DNA from: Pseudomonadota bacterium
Lineage (GTDB): Bacteria > Pseudomonadota > Alphaproteobacteria > Rhodospirillales > Magnetospirillaceae
DNA length: 43,941 nt
Direction of reading: 5' to 3'
Assembly (NCBI GenBank): GCA_023458315.1
Contig: JAEXAH010000041.1
Span: forward strand, 1-43,941
The notes beneath the pieces are model-generated. The model had not been told where the DNA came from. It saw nothing but the letters and a program-made list of their open reading frames with translations, and did no database searches. A program made the position numbers and the translations under genes. Positions 1 to 6,643 of this stretch are shown here, one piece after another. Position 1 is the first letter of the stretch, and each line of letters opens with the position of its first letter.

Positions 1-366
1 CCGTGGTTTCCCTACCGACTCCCAACTGGTAGGCTCAGAGCGCCACCACCACCACCACGGACGGCGCCGTGGTTTCCCTACCGACTCCCAACTGGTAGGC
101 TAGGATTGGGAGGTTCACGGGGCTAACCTTCGCCGTGGTTTCCCTACCGACTCCCAACTGGTAGGCTGTAGCACCGCCAGCAGACGCCGCATTAGCGAGC
201 CGTGGTTTCCCTACCGACTCCCAACTGGTAGGCTTCAGACAAGATCGAAAAGACCGGCGACGCGGCCGTGGTTTCCCTACCGACTCCCAACTGGTAGGCT
301 CACACACAACACATAAGGACGTACAAACATGCCGTGGTTTCCCTACCGACTCCCAACTGGTAGGCT
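1..366 (+). CRISPR. Type II-C CRISPR array, 6 repeats and 5 spacers
   Basis: Six copies of a 36-bp repeat, which begins GCCGTGGTTTCCC and ends ACTGGTAGGCT, lie at 1-35 (first base lost at the window edge), 66-101, 132-167, 199-234, 265-300 and 331-366. The copies are identical. The five spacers are 30, 30, 31, 30 and 30 nt. Plus-strand transcription is inferred because the GCCGTGGTTTCCC end pairs with the anti-repeat at 5132-5154, as in type II crRNA:tracrRNA duplexes. The array therefore reads towards the 3' end of cas2. Each repeat ends TGGTAGGCT, a weak extended -10 (TGn-TAGGCT) in the position where Neisseria type II-C repeats carry their own promoter. The array may continue to the left of the window. 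No spacer matches anything I could see in the window. Confidence 0.97.
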
Positions 367-389
367 GCCTTCACGGCAACGCACTGAAA

Positions 390-433
390 CTCCTGTGGAT
401 TCCGCCCGTTCGCGCGGGCCGAATTCACAGGAG
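390..433. other. Long hairpin between array and cas2, overlapping the cas2 stop
   Basis: 390-402 pairs with 421-433 (13 bp with one G-T wobble). After a C/C mismatch, 404-408 pairs with 415-419 around the loop TTCGCG. The structure includes the cas2 stop codon (425-427). On the minus strand only TTTC follows it, so it is a weak intrinsic terminator at best. It could act as a two-way barrier between convergent crRNA and cas2 transcripts, or stabilise the 3' end of the cas mRNA. Confidence 0.6.
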
Positions 434-754
434 GACCAGTTGGGTCGGGGCGATTTTTTCATTTTTCGGGGCTTCTCCCAACAGCAGGCGCATGCGGCCG
501 TATTGTTTGTCGGTCACTTGCAGGGCGCGGACGCTGCCGCTGGCGGGCAGGTGTTTGCAGACGCGGGCGACGTGTTTCTCGGCGGCGTCGTCGCCCCGGC
601 AGACCCGGGCATAGACCGAGTATTGCAGCATCATATAGCCATCGTCCTTGAGAAAATGGCGAAAGCGGGTGGCGGCGCGGCGGTCGGCCTTGGTGGCGAC
701 CGGCAGGTCGAAAAAGACGAACAGCCACAAGATGCGCACCTCCTCGGCTTTCAT
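425..754 (-). CDS. cas2: CRISPR-associated endonuclease Cas2
   Basis: This 109-aa protein is the usual size for Cas2, the small ferredoxin-fold subunit that bridges two Cas1 dimers in the spacer integrase. The N-terminus reads MKAEEVRILWLFVFFDLPV, where the beta-1 strand ends with the conserved acidic residue (FFDLP) of the family. The ATG at 754 was chosen because the family starts here; codons upstream in this frame lie inside cas1. The gene begins 23 bp after the cas1 stop and is the last gene of the cas9-cas1-cas2 operon. No csn2 or cas4 follows, which sets the subtype as II-C. Confidence 0.95.
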   Translation of the reverse strand: MKAEEVRILWLFVFFDLPVATKADRRAATRFRHFLKDDGYMMLQYSVYARVCRGDDAAEKHVARVCKHLPASGSVRALQVTDKQYGRMRLLLGEAPKNEKIAPTQLVLL

Positions 755-777
755 GCCGTCACTCCGTGTTCGCGGGC

Positions 778-1665
778 TTATCCGATCGGCTCGGGCAGGA
801 TCAGCGCATCGGCATCGTTGGCGGCGATGGCGCGGCACAGCGCGGCGGCAACCTGTTCGGTGGCGGCCAGCAGCGGCGTGACGGCGCCGTTCATGCGGCA
901 ATCGGCGGACAGCACAGCGGCCATGGCGCGGCGGTCGGCCAGGGTCAGGTCGGGACCGTCGCCCTGTGCGGCCTGGGCAAAGGCCAGCCGGTCGGCGAAG
1001 GGGCGGAAGGGTTCGATCACATCGTCGGCCAGGTTAAAGGCGTTGCTGACGCTGGCGTGGTGAATGCCGAAGGCGGGCAACAGGCCGCCCGCCACCAGGG
1101 CGCGGGCGATGGCCGAGCGGATGATGGCATAGCCGTAATTCAGCAGCTTGTTGCGGCGGTCCTCGTCATCCTCGCGGCGGAAGCCGTCGAACAGGCATTG
1201 CCAGTATTGGCGGGCGGCGCGGGCCTCGACGTTGTCGGGATCGCCGGAACCGACATGGCGGGCCATTTCCGCCACCACCTTGCCGCCGTCACGGCCCAGC
1301 GCCGCCAGGGTGGCCGACTGGTTCAGGATCTTGCGCCGCACCACCGCCTGCCACAGCCGTTTCTTCAGCGGCGCCCCCAGGGCGATCTGTTTCCACGCCA
1401 TCTCGGCTTGGCGATGATGGCCGTGAAAGGGCAGGGCGATGCCGTTCGGGGTGTGGGTGCGGTCGGTGGTGATCACCGCCACCCCGGCCTCCATGCACGC
1501 CGACAACAGGCTGGCGGTCAGGGTGGCCTGCGGAGTGTCCAGCACCACCCAGGCCACATCCTCCAGCGGCAGGCGCACCGCCGCGTCCGCCTGTTCCACC
1601 ACCATCTGGCCGTCGGCCAGGGACAGCCGCGCCGGTTGGCTCAGGTGCACACCTTTCCATGCCAT
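778..1665 (-). CDS. cas1: CRISPR-associated integrase Cas1 (type II)
   Basis: This 295-aa protein is the catalytic subunit of the Cas1-Cas2 spacer integrase. It starts MAWKGVHLSQPARLSL, typical of type II Cas1. The expected metal-binding residues are present: E147 (NVEARAARQYW), H202/H203 (GIHHASVSNAF) and the acidic pair D214/D215 (LADDVIEPFRP). The start at 1665 follows the family N-terminus; an in-frame extension upstream would run through cas9. The start overlaps the 3' end of cas9 by 25 bp, so the two are probably translationally coupled. The gene appears intact. Confidence 0.96.
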   Translation of the reverse strand: MAWKGVHLSQPARLSLADGQMVVEQADAAVRLPLEDVAWVVLDTPQATLTASLLSACMEAGVAVITTDRTHTPNGIALPFHGHHRQAEMAWKQIALGAPLKKRLWQAVVRRKILNQSATLAALGRDGGKVVAEMARHVGSGDPDNVEARAARQYWQCLFDGFRREDDEDRRNKLLNYGYAIIRSAIARALVAGGLLPAFGIHHASVSNAFNLADDVIEPFRPFADRLAFAQAAQGDGPDLTLADRRAMAAVLSADCRMNGAVTPLLAATEQVAAALCRAIAANDADALILPEPIG

Positions 1666-4600
1666 GTCCGGGTCTCCTGTTGGATTTCCGAGCGGTTGCC
1701 CAAGCGGTCCACCGCGAATTTGCGGAACGAGGTCAGGGTCTTGACGCCGATGCCCTTGGCGGTCTCGGCCTTGGTGTGCTGCGGCGAGATGGCAATGGCG
1801 CCGGTGGAACGGTCCATGCCACGGAAATAGCCTTCGATCACCTCGCCCGAGGGCTTGACCACCTCGACCCAGCACAGCGGATAAAGGCTCCACAGGAAGT
1901 CAAAGCCGACGCGGGTATCCAGAACCTCGTCACCGCGCGAGATGGCCTGATAGGGCGGCTCGGCCAGGGTCGCCACCTCGTGCGGATAGACCGGCACCAG
2001 ATAGTATTCCCATTTGCCCTTGCGGTTGGCCTTGCGGAACACATCGACGCGGGCCATGTCGCCGCGGTCGGCGGCACCGCCGCGCACCGGGACGTCCACC
2101 TTTTTGTTGGTGCTCAGCCGCACCTTGCGCATGACGTGGCCCTGGGGCGAGACGGGCGGGGCATCCTTGGGCTTGCCAGCGGCGATCCAGGCGCGCAGGG
2201 CGTCGATGGTGCGGTGGTTGCGCTCGGCGTCCTTGATCCGCTCCAAATCCTTCTCGGTCAGCGTTTCGATGGATTTGCGCTCGAACACCACGGGTTCGCC
2301 GTCACGCTCGGATACCTGGCGGATGGTGGCGGCATGCCCGGCGCCGCGCGCCCGGCGGCGTTCGGCCCGCGACACGGTGATTCCGTCCAGCGCGGCGATG
2401 ACATCGGCGCGGAAGCCGGGCCATGGCGGTTCCAGGGCCGACACCTCGCGCGGCAGGGCGCCGATGCCGCGTAACTCCTCGGCTAGATGGCGGGTGCGGT
2501 GCCAATCGGTGGGCCAACCCTGCTGTTCGGCCAGTTTGAACAAGGTGGTCAGGCGTTGCAGCATGGACTCGCTGGTCAACGCCACGATCACCGCGTCCAG
2601 GGCGTGGTGACGGTCGTCCTCGACCCGCTTGCCCTCGGCATCCTTCTTCAGCCCTTGCAGTCCCCAGGCACGGCGCAGGCGGTCGGTCAGCGGGCCGGGG
2701 CGGGCGGCGACAGTGATGTCGGGATAGGTCTTCTTCAGGATGTTGAGCAACAAGGTGCAGGCATAACGGGTGTCGCCCAGATTGCGGCTCTTGAACTTCT
2801 CGTCCAGGACCGAGGCATCCTTCAGCAGGTAATTGCGCTTCTTGCGCCCCTTCATCTCCTTGATGTTCTCGACCCTGGCGGTGAAGGCGTCCCAGTTCCA
2901 GCCTTCGGCCTGGAACCACTCATAGGGCGTGCGGCCTTTCTTGTTCCGGTTCTCTCCGGTGCGGCACAGGGTCTTGTTGACGAAAGAATCGTCGCCCGAG
3001 CGGCTCCACGGCAGGATGTGGTCGATCTCCACCGCATTGTCGGACGACACCAGCAACGGCAGGGGGATCTGCTCGCCGCTGTACAGGCTGAACCCGCGCT
3101 GTTCCTTCCACAATTCGTAGCGCAGCATTTCGTCGCCGACCGGGTCACGCTGGAAATCGTCGTGGAATTGCTGGCGCAGCTTGTCCTTTTGCCGGTTGCG
3201 CTTCTCGATGCCGCGTTCGATCTCGGCCCGTTCCTCGGCGCTCTTGCCGACCTCGCGGGCCAGTTCCACATGGATGGCGGCGGGCCTGCCGTGGGCGCGG
3301 ATGATGGCGTTGACCTGCTTCAGCGCCTCGCCCAGCGCCTTGCGTGCTACCGGGTTGGCGATGCTGTCCAGGTCGGTTTCCGGCTGGTTCGAATGGGTGT
3401 ACCCGGCGGCGGTACAGGCCTTGGAATAGACCTCGCCCCGAGCCAGATGTTCATGCAGGGCGCGGCAAGCCTTGGCCGAGATATGCCCGGCGCCGCGAAA
3501 GGCGGCGAAGGCGCCAGCGGCGACACCCGCCATCAGCACGTCCAGGATGGGGGCGTCCAGGGCCAGTTCCGCCAATCCGGCGCGGATGCTGTCCACATCC
3601 TCGCGGAAGGTCAGCACCGCCGCCACCCGGTCCAGAATGTCCGGGCGTTTGCGCAGGCTGTCCCATCCCGCCTCGCCCAGCACCTTGAACAAGGCGGCGC
3701 TGCCCGGCATGGCCTTGCCCGAGCGGGCGACCACGTCGCGCTTGCCCTCGTCCTCGGGCGCGGTGCCGTCGAAGCGGGCGGTGGGCGCAAGGGCCAGCAG
3801 CTTGCGCAGGCGGGCGAAGGTGATGCCCTGCTGGTGGCCGAAATCACGGGTGGCGGCGGCGATCTGCTCGGCGGTCAACGGCGCGCCGTCGATGCGCAGG
3901 CTGGTCAACCGGGCCAGCAGGCGGAACATCTCGAACGATGGCGACGGGCGGGCGGCGCGTTTCTCGGCGGGCTCCAGCGGGCAGAACCCGACCTTGTCCT
4001 CGGAATCGGCCAGCGGTCGCTGGAAAAAGGCGATCTCGACGAAATCCGCTTCCAGCGTCTCGCTGGCATGGGCGTTGCCCAGGGCGCGCTGGGCGCGCAG
4101 CAGGGTGTGCACCTCGCGCTCCAGATCCTCGCGCAGCACCGAGCGGTCATAAAGGCCGTCGCGGTTGCGGCGGCGGCCCTGAAGTTCCGGGTCGTTGAGG
4201 AAGGTTTCGGCGACGCTGCGCCACGCCCCTTCCTTCTCGCGCAGTTTGGCGGCGGCGGCCAGCATCTTGCTGGATTCGTCGGGGGCGTTGGCGCCACGGT
4301 CGCGTTTGGAATTGGATTTGAAGCCGCGATGCTTGGCGATGTGGCCCAGGGCCAGCGCCAGTTCGCGCGGCGACAGGCGGCGGTCCAGCCCCTCGGCCCG
4401 CAACAGCCACGGGTCCAGCCGGTCGGCCAAAGCGGATTTGCATTCATCCGTCAGCAGGCCGTGGCGGTGCAGCAGCGCGCGGATGTCGTTCATACGCTGC
4501 CGCCGCCGCCGGATCACCCGCCGCATGCCCCGCGCCACCCGGCGCAACTGGTTGGTGGGAGTGCGTTCCTTGTCGGTTTCCGGCACGTCGAAGGTGCGCG

Positions 4601-4691
4601 TCCCCAACGCCACCAGCGATTCCTCGGTCACCAAGGCCCAACCGCACGATCCGATGCCCAGGTCGAGACCCAGGGAAACTTCCCCCGCCAT
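1641..4691 (-). CDS. cas9: Cas9 endonuclease, compact type II-C
   Basis: This 1016-aa RNA-guided nuclease falls in the short II-C class. RuvC-I is at the N-terminus (GLDLGIGSCGWAL, catalytic D10). An arginine-rich bridge helix follows at about residues 48-72, then an alpha-helical recognition lobe at about 75-460. RuvC-II is IHVELARE (E476). The HNH domain has EIDHILPW with D557 and H558, and the following N581. RuvC-III is HHALDAVIVAL (H696, D699). All nuclease residues are present, so the enzyme should cut both strands. The ATG at 4691 has AAAGGA about 8 nt upstream, and the upstream frame shows nothing Cas9-like. It is the first gene of the cas operon. Its control region carries a site that matches the guide-like part of the putative long tracrRNA. 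Confidence 0.97.
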   Translation of the reverse strand: MAGEVSLGLDLGIGSCGWALVTEESLVALGTRTFDVPETDKERTPTNQLRRVARGMRRVIRRRRQRMNDIRALLHRHGLLTDECKSALADRLDPWLLRAEGLDRRLSPRELALALGHIAKHRGFKSNSKRDRGANAPDESSKMLAAAAKLREKEGAWRSVAETFLNDPELQGRRRNRDGLYDRSVLREDLEREVHTLLRAQRALGNAHASETLEADFVEIAFFQRPLADSEDKVGFCPLEPAEKRAARPSPSFEMFRLLARLTSLRIDGAPLTAEQIAAATRDFGHQQGITFARLRKLLALAPTARFDGTAPEDEGKRDVVARSGKAMPGSAALFKVLGEAGWDSLRKRPDILDRVAAVLTFREDVDSIRAGLAELALDAPILDVLMAGVAAGAFAAFRGAGHISAKACRALHEHLARGEVYSKACTAAGYTHSNQPETDLDSIANPVARKALGEALKQVNAIIRAHGRPAAIHVELAREVGKSAEERAEIERGIEKRNRQKDKLRQQFHDDFQRDPVGDEMLRYELWKEQRGFSLYSGEQIPLPLLVSSDNAVEIDHILPWSRSGDDSFVNKTLCRTGENRNKKGRTPYEWFQAEGWNWDAFTARVENIKEMKGRKKRNYLLKDASVLDEKFKSRNLGDTRYACTLLLNILKKTYPDITVAARPGPLTDRLRRAWGLQGLKKDAEGKRVEDDRHHALDAVIVALTSESMLQRLTTLFKLAEQQGWPTDWHRTRHLAEELRGIGALPREVSALEPPWPGFRADVIAALDGITVSRAERRRARGAGHAATIRQVSERDGEPVVFERKSIETLTEKDLERIKDAERNHRTIDALRAWIAAGKPKDAPPVSPQGHVMRKVRLSTNKKVDVPVRGGAADRGDMARVDVFRKANRKGKWEYYLVPVYPHEVATLAEPPYQAISRGDEVLDTRVGFDFLWSLYPLCWVEVVKPSGEVIEGYFRGMDRSTGAIAISPQHTKAETAKGIGVKTLTSFRKFAVDRLGNRSEIQQETRTWHGKVCT

Positions 4692-4840
4692 GCCAGTTTC
4701 CTTTTGCTGCTACTCTTTGTTTTGCTGGATACCAGCATATATTTAAGGTGGTGGGGCGCAAGGCCCCACCTCCGAAAACTATTATGGCGGTTTGCCACAT
4801 GGGGTGCTCCTAACCCGGCGCGGCCGAAGTTTTTTTTAAA
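4692..4840 (-). promoter_or_regulatory. cas9 upstream region: candidate promoters and leader hairpin
   Basis: No gene is visible here. Two weak minus-strand promoters can be proposed. One has TTGCGC (4761-4756), 16 bp and TATGCT (4739-4734). The other has a -10 CATAAT (4786-4781) with no good -35. The arms 4750-4757 and 4763-4770 form an 8-bp GC-rich hairpin (loop GCAAG) that could lie in the cas9 5' leader or span the first promoter. A run of eight T (4830-4837) follows a 4-bp GC hairpin on the plus strand and might end a plus-strand transcript. Choosing between these needs transcript ends. Confidence 0.4.
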
Positions 4841-4858
4841 GGATGTTGTTAGTACAAC
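4841..4858 (+). promoter_or_regulatory. Candidate self-target site of the long tracrRNA
   Basis: GGATGTTGTT at 4841-4850 is identical to the 10 bases directly 5' of the degenerate repeat at 4951. The bases 3' of it, AGTACAAC, are where a type II-C PAM would be read; the PAM of this Cas9 is unknown. The flanks of the two copies differ (AAA versus GCC on the left), so this is not simply a longer duplication. The site also lies within an imperfect inverted repeat, ATGTTGT-TAGT-ACAACGT (4843-4860 region), which could instead be a repressor operator. It lies 150 bp from the cas9 start codon. Confidence 0.5.
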
Positions 4859-4950
4859 GTAGTGACGGGGCGGCCTGAGGTCAATAGGGCCTATCGGCTA
4901 TACGCTTCGATCTGTTAAAAGACCCATCTCGACGAGAGCCGGATGTTGTT

Positions 4951-4975
4951 GCCGTGGTTTCCCCACCGGCTTCCC
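4951..4975 (+). repeat. Degenerate CRISPR repeat upstream of tracrRNA
   Basis: The first 24 positions match the array repeat except at position 14 (C for T), position 19 (G for A) and position 22 (T for C). After position 24 the similarity stops. The C at 4964 pairs with G5142 of the anti-repeat, where array repeats have only a U-G wobble. The two other changes turn Watson-Crick pairs into G-U wobbles, so all three substitutions preserve pairing with the anti-repeat. The orientation is that of the array repeats. Confidence 0.85.
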
Positions 4976-4985
4976 CACACCAAGG

Positions 4986-5077
4986 CGTCATTCCCGCGCA
5001 AGCGGGAATCCATGGTGCCGCAAGGCCGATAATGGATGTGGTGGCCGCCATGGACTCCCGCTTGCGCGGGAGTGACG
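4986..5077. repeat. 30-bp inverted repeat between degenerate repeat and anti-repeat
   Basis: 4986-5015 pairs with 5048-5077 over 30 positions with one wobble and one mismatch. Each arm contains its own smaller palindrome (TTCCCGC-GCAA-GCGGGAA in the left arm). It resembles the dispersed intergenic palindromes with an ATTCCCGCG core common in proteobacteria, so it may be an inserted repeat element. In a transcript it would fold into a long stem that brings 4951-4974 close to 5132-5154. Confidence 0.85.
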
Positions 5078-5096
5078 GAAGAGAGCGAACTCTCCC

Positions 5097-5125
5097 TTGA
5101 CAGGCCGGGGTGGCTTCCGCATTTT
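5097..5125 (+). promoter_or_regulatory. Promoter of the short tracrRNA
   Basis: TTGACA (5097-5102) is a perfect -35. After a 17-bp spacer it is followed by CATTTT (5120-5125), a weak -10. Transcription would start near 5132, exactly the first base able to pair with the crRNA repeat, as expected of the short form of a tracrRNA. Confidence 0.65.
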
Positions 5126-5131
5126 GGTTGC

Positions 5132-5249
5132 GGGAGTCGGTGGGGAAACCACGGTAAGTTGGTAAATCGACTTACGTTGGTTTTCCAATCGCAGGATCAT
5201 GAATCAACATGCTAGCCCCCTCCGGCGCGAGCCGGGGGGGATTCCTTTT
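5132..5249 (+). ncRNA. tracrRNA
   Basis: The anti-repeat at 5132-5154 pairs with positions 2-24 of the array repeat over 23 consecutive positions with one U-G wobble. After it come a stem-loop GTAAGT/ACTTAC (5154-5159 with 5170-5175), a small hairpin TTGG-TTTT-CCAA (5177-5188) and an intrinsic terminator (5216-5249). The order anti-repeat, nexus-like hairpin, terminator hairpin is that of type II-C tracrRNAs. The gene is divergent from cas9 and sits 440 bp upstream of it. The exact start is predicted from the promoter at 5097-5125. Confidence 0.9.
5216..5249 (+). terminator. Intrinsic terminator of tracrRNA
   Basis: 5217-5226 pairs with 5231-5240 (10 bp, one T-G wobble) around the loop GCGA, followed by ATTCCTTTT. 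The T-rich side is present only on the plus strand, so it ends the tracrRNA rather than the minus-strand dehydrogenase gene that stops at 5249. Confidence 0.85.
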
Positions 5250-6643
5250 CACAGCGGCGGCAACACCTTGCCGGGATTCATCAGGCCCTGGGGGTCGATG
5301 GCGGTCTTGATGCGGTGCATCAGGTCCAGTTCCACCGGCGATTTGTAGCGGGCCATTTCCTCGATCTTCAACAGACCGATACCGTGTTCGGCCGAGACGC
5401 TGCCGCCCATGTCGGCGACGATGTCGTGGACGATGCGGTTCATGTCCTGCCACGCATCCAGGAACGCCTGTTTGTCGGCGCCGACCGGCTGGGTCAGGTT
5501 GAAATGGATGTTGCCGTCGCCCAGATGGCCGAACGCCACCACCCGAACGCCGGGCATGGCGGCCTCGACCGCCGTAATGCAGCGTTCCAGCATTTCCGGC
5601 ACGCGCGAGGTGGCGACGGCGACGTCATGCTTGATGGAGCCGCCTTCCTTGCGTTGCGCCTCGGGCACGCCTTCGCGGATGCGCCACAGTGCCTTGCGCT
5701 GCTCGCCGGATTCCGCCAGCACCGCATCCAGGGCGCTGCCGTCCTCAAGCGCCGTTTCCAGCACGCTTTCCAGCGCTTCGCGCAGGCCGCCGGGCCGCGA
5801 CGACGACAATTCGATCAGCAGCACCCAGGGGTGCGGCGCGTCGAACGGGTCGCGGGCGCCCGCGACGTGGCGGACGCACAATTCCACGCCGATGCGCGGG
5901 ATCAGTTCGCACGCCGTCACCGCATCGCCCGAGGCGGCGCGGGCGGCGGCCAGGATGGAGAGGGCGGCGGCGGGGTCGGGCAGGGCGACCATGGCGGTCG
6001 CCATCTCGCGCGGGCGCGGGAACAGCTTCAGCGCGCAGGCGGTGACGATGCCCAGCGTGCCCTCGGCCCCCACGAACAAATTCTTGAGGTCGTAGCCGGT
6101 GTTGTCCTTGCGCAACGGCCGCAGGCCGTTCCACACCTGACCGTCGGGCAGCACCACTTCCAGCCCCAGCACCAGATCGCGGGTGTTGCCATAGCGCAGC
6201 ACGTTGACGCCGCCCGCATTGGTCGAGACGTTGCCGCCGATGCGGCACGAGCCCTCGGCGGCCAGCGACAGCGGGAACAGGCAATTCTGTTCCTCGGCGG
6301 CGGTCTGCAAATTGGCGAGCACGCAACCGGCCTCGGCGATCAGGGTGTAATTGACCGGGTCGAGGGCGCGGATGCGGGTCAGCCGCTCGGTCGAGATCAC
6401 CACACTGCCCGGACCGGATACCGCGCCGCCGCACAGCCCGGTGTTGCCGCCCTGCGGCACCATGGCGATGCCCGCCTGGGCGCAGGCGCGCACCACAGCC
6501 GCGACCTCGTCCGTGCTGCCGGGGCGCAGCACCGCCAGGGCGTCGCCCTGGTACAGGCCGCGCTGTTCCTCCAGATAGGGGGCGCGGTCGGCCCCGGTCA
6601 GCACGTTGGCGGCGCCGATGATGGCGGCGAAATCGGGGATCAT
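5249..6643 (-). CDS. FAD-binding 2-hydroxyacid dehydrogenase (GlcD/D2HGDH family)
   Basis: This 464-aa flavoprotein of the vanillyl-alcohol-oxidase superfamily oxidises a D-2-hydroxyacid (D-lactate, D-2-hydroxyglutarate or glycolate) to the 2-oxoacid. The N-terminal FAD domain shows VPQGGNTGLCGGAV and GGNVSTNAGGVNVLRYGNTRD, typical FAD pyrophosphate-binding loops. The C-terminal half has the metal-site motif VVAFGHLGDGNIHFN, the later SVSAEHGIGLLK and the family ending LMNPGKVLP. The start codon at 6643 shares ATGA with the stop of the Sua5 gene, so the two are co-transcribed. The exact substrate cannot be told from sequence; D-2-hydroxyglutarate or D-lactate are the best guesses. Confidence 0.9.
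   Translation of the reverse strand: MIPDFAAIIGAANVLTGADRAPYLEEQRGLYQGDALAVLRPGSTDEVAAVVRACAQAGIAMVPQGGNTGLCGGAVSGPGSVVISTERLTRIRALDPVNYTLIAEAGCVLANLQTAAEEQNCLFPLSLAAEGSCRIGGNVSTNAGGVNVLRYGNTRDLVLGLEVVLPDGQVWNGLRPLRKDNTGYDLKNLFVGAEGTLGIVTACALKLFPRPREMATAMVALPDPAAALSILAAARAASGDAVTACELIPRIGVELCVRHVAGARDPFDAPHPWVLLIELSSSRPGGLREALESVLETALEDGSALDAVLAESGEQRKALWRIREGVPEAQRKEGGSIKHDVAVATSRVPEMLERCITAVEAAMPGVRVVAFGHLGDGNIHFNLTQPVGADKQAFLDAWQDMNRIVHDIVADMGGSVSAEHGIGLLKIEEMARYKSPVELDLMHRIKTAIDPQGLMNPGKVLPPL

Larger units (their letters stand above)
4931..5249 (+). ncRNA. Putative long tracrRNA, natural single-guide form
   Basis: A plus-strand transcript through this interval would contain, in order, a guide-like segment ending GGATGTTGTT (4941-4950), a degenerate CRISPR repeat (4951-4974), a 30-bp hairpin (4986-5077), the anti-repeat (5132-5154), the tracrRNA hairpins and a terminator. 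Positions 4952-4974 can pair with 5132-5154 over 23 consecutive positions (21 Watson-Crick, 2 G-U), making one self-contained guide RNA. The S. pyogenes long tracrRNA has this arrangement and uses a partial guide match to hold Cas9 on the cas promoter without cutting. The 5' end is a guess. Possible -10 elements are TATACG (4899-4904) and TTAAAA (4915-4920), both without a good -35. Alternatives are a decayed repeat-spacer unit or a scaRNA-like RNA. Confidence 0.5.

Noticed and set aside
35..307. Open frame through the CRISPR array encoding repeated PTSWESVGKPR units
   Set aside because: It is a translation of the repeats and spacers, not a protein gene.
2487..4862. Very long plus-strand open frame opposite cas9, and similar long frames opposite other genes (for example 32574-34964)
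   Set aside because: High GC content leaves few stop codons on the antisense strand. The translations are low-complexity Gly/Ala/Gln/Arg sequences without domains, while the sense frames have clear families.
4880..4975. A second tracrRNA on the minus strand, using 4951-4974 as anti-repeat
   Set aside because: The complement could pair with a minus-strand-read repeat, but what follows has only a 4-bp hairpin and a weak T-run, the array is best read on the plus strand, and it would not explain the 10-nt identity.
5216..5249. Terminator for the minus-strand FAD dehydrogenase gene
   Set aside because: On the minus strand the stem is not followed by a T-tract, whereas on the plus strand it is.
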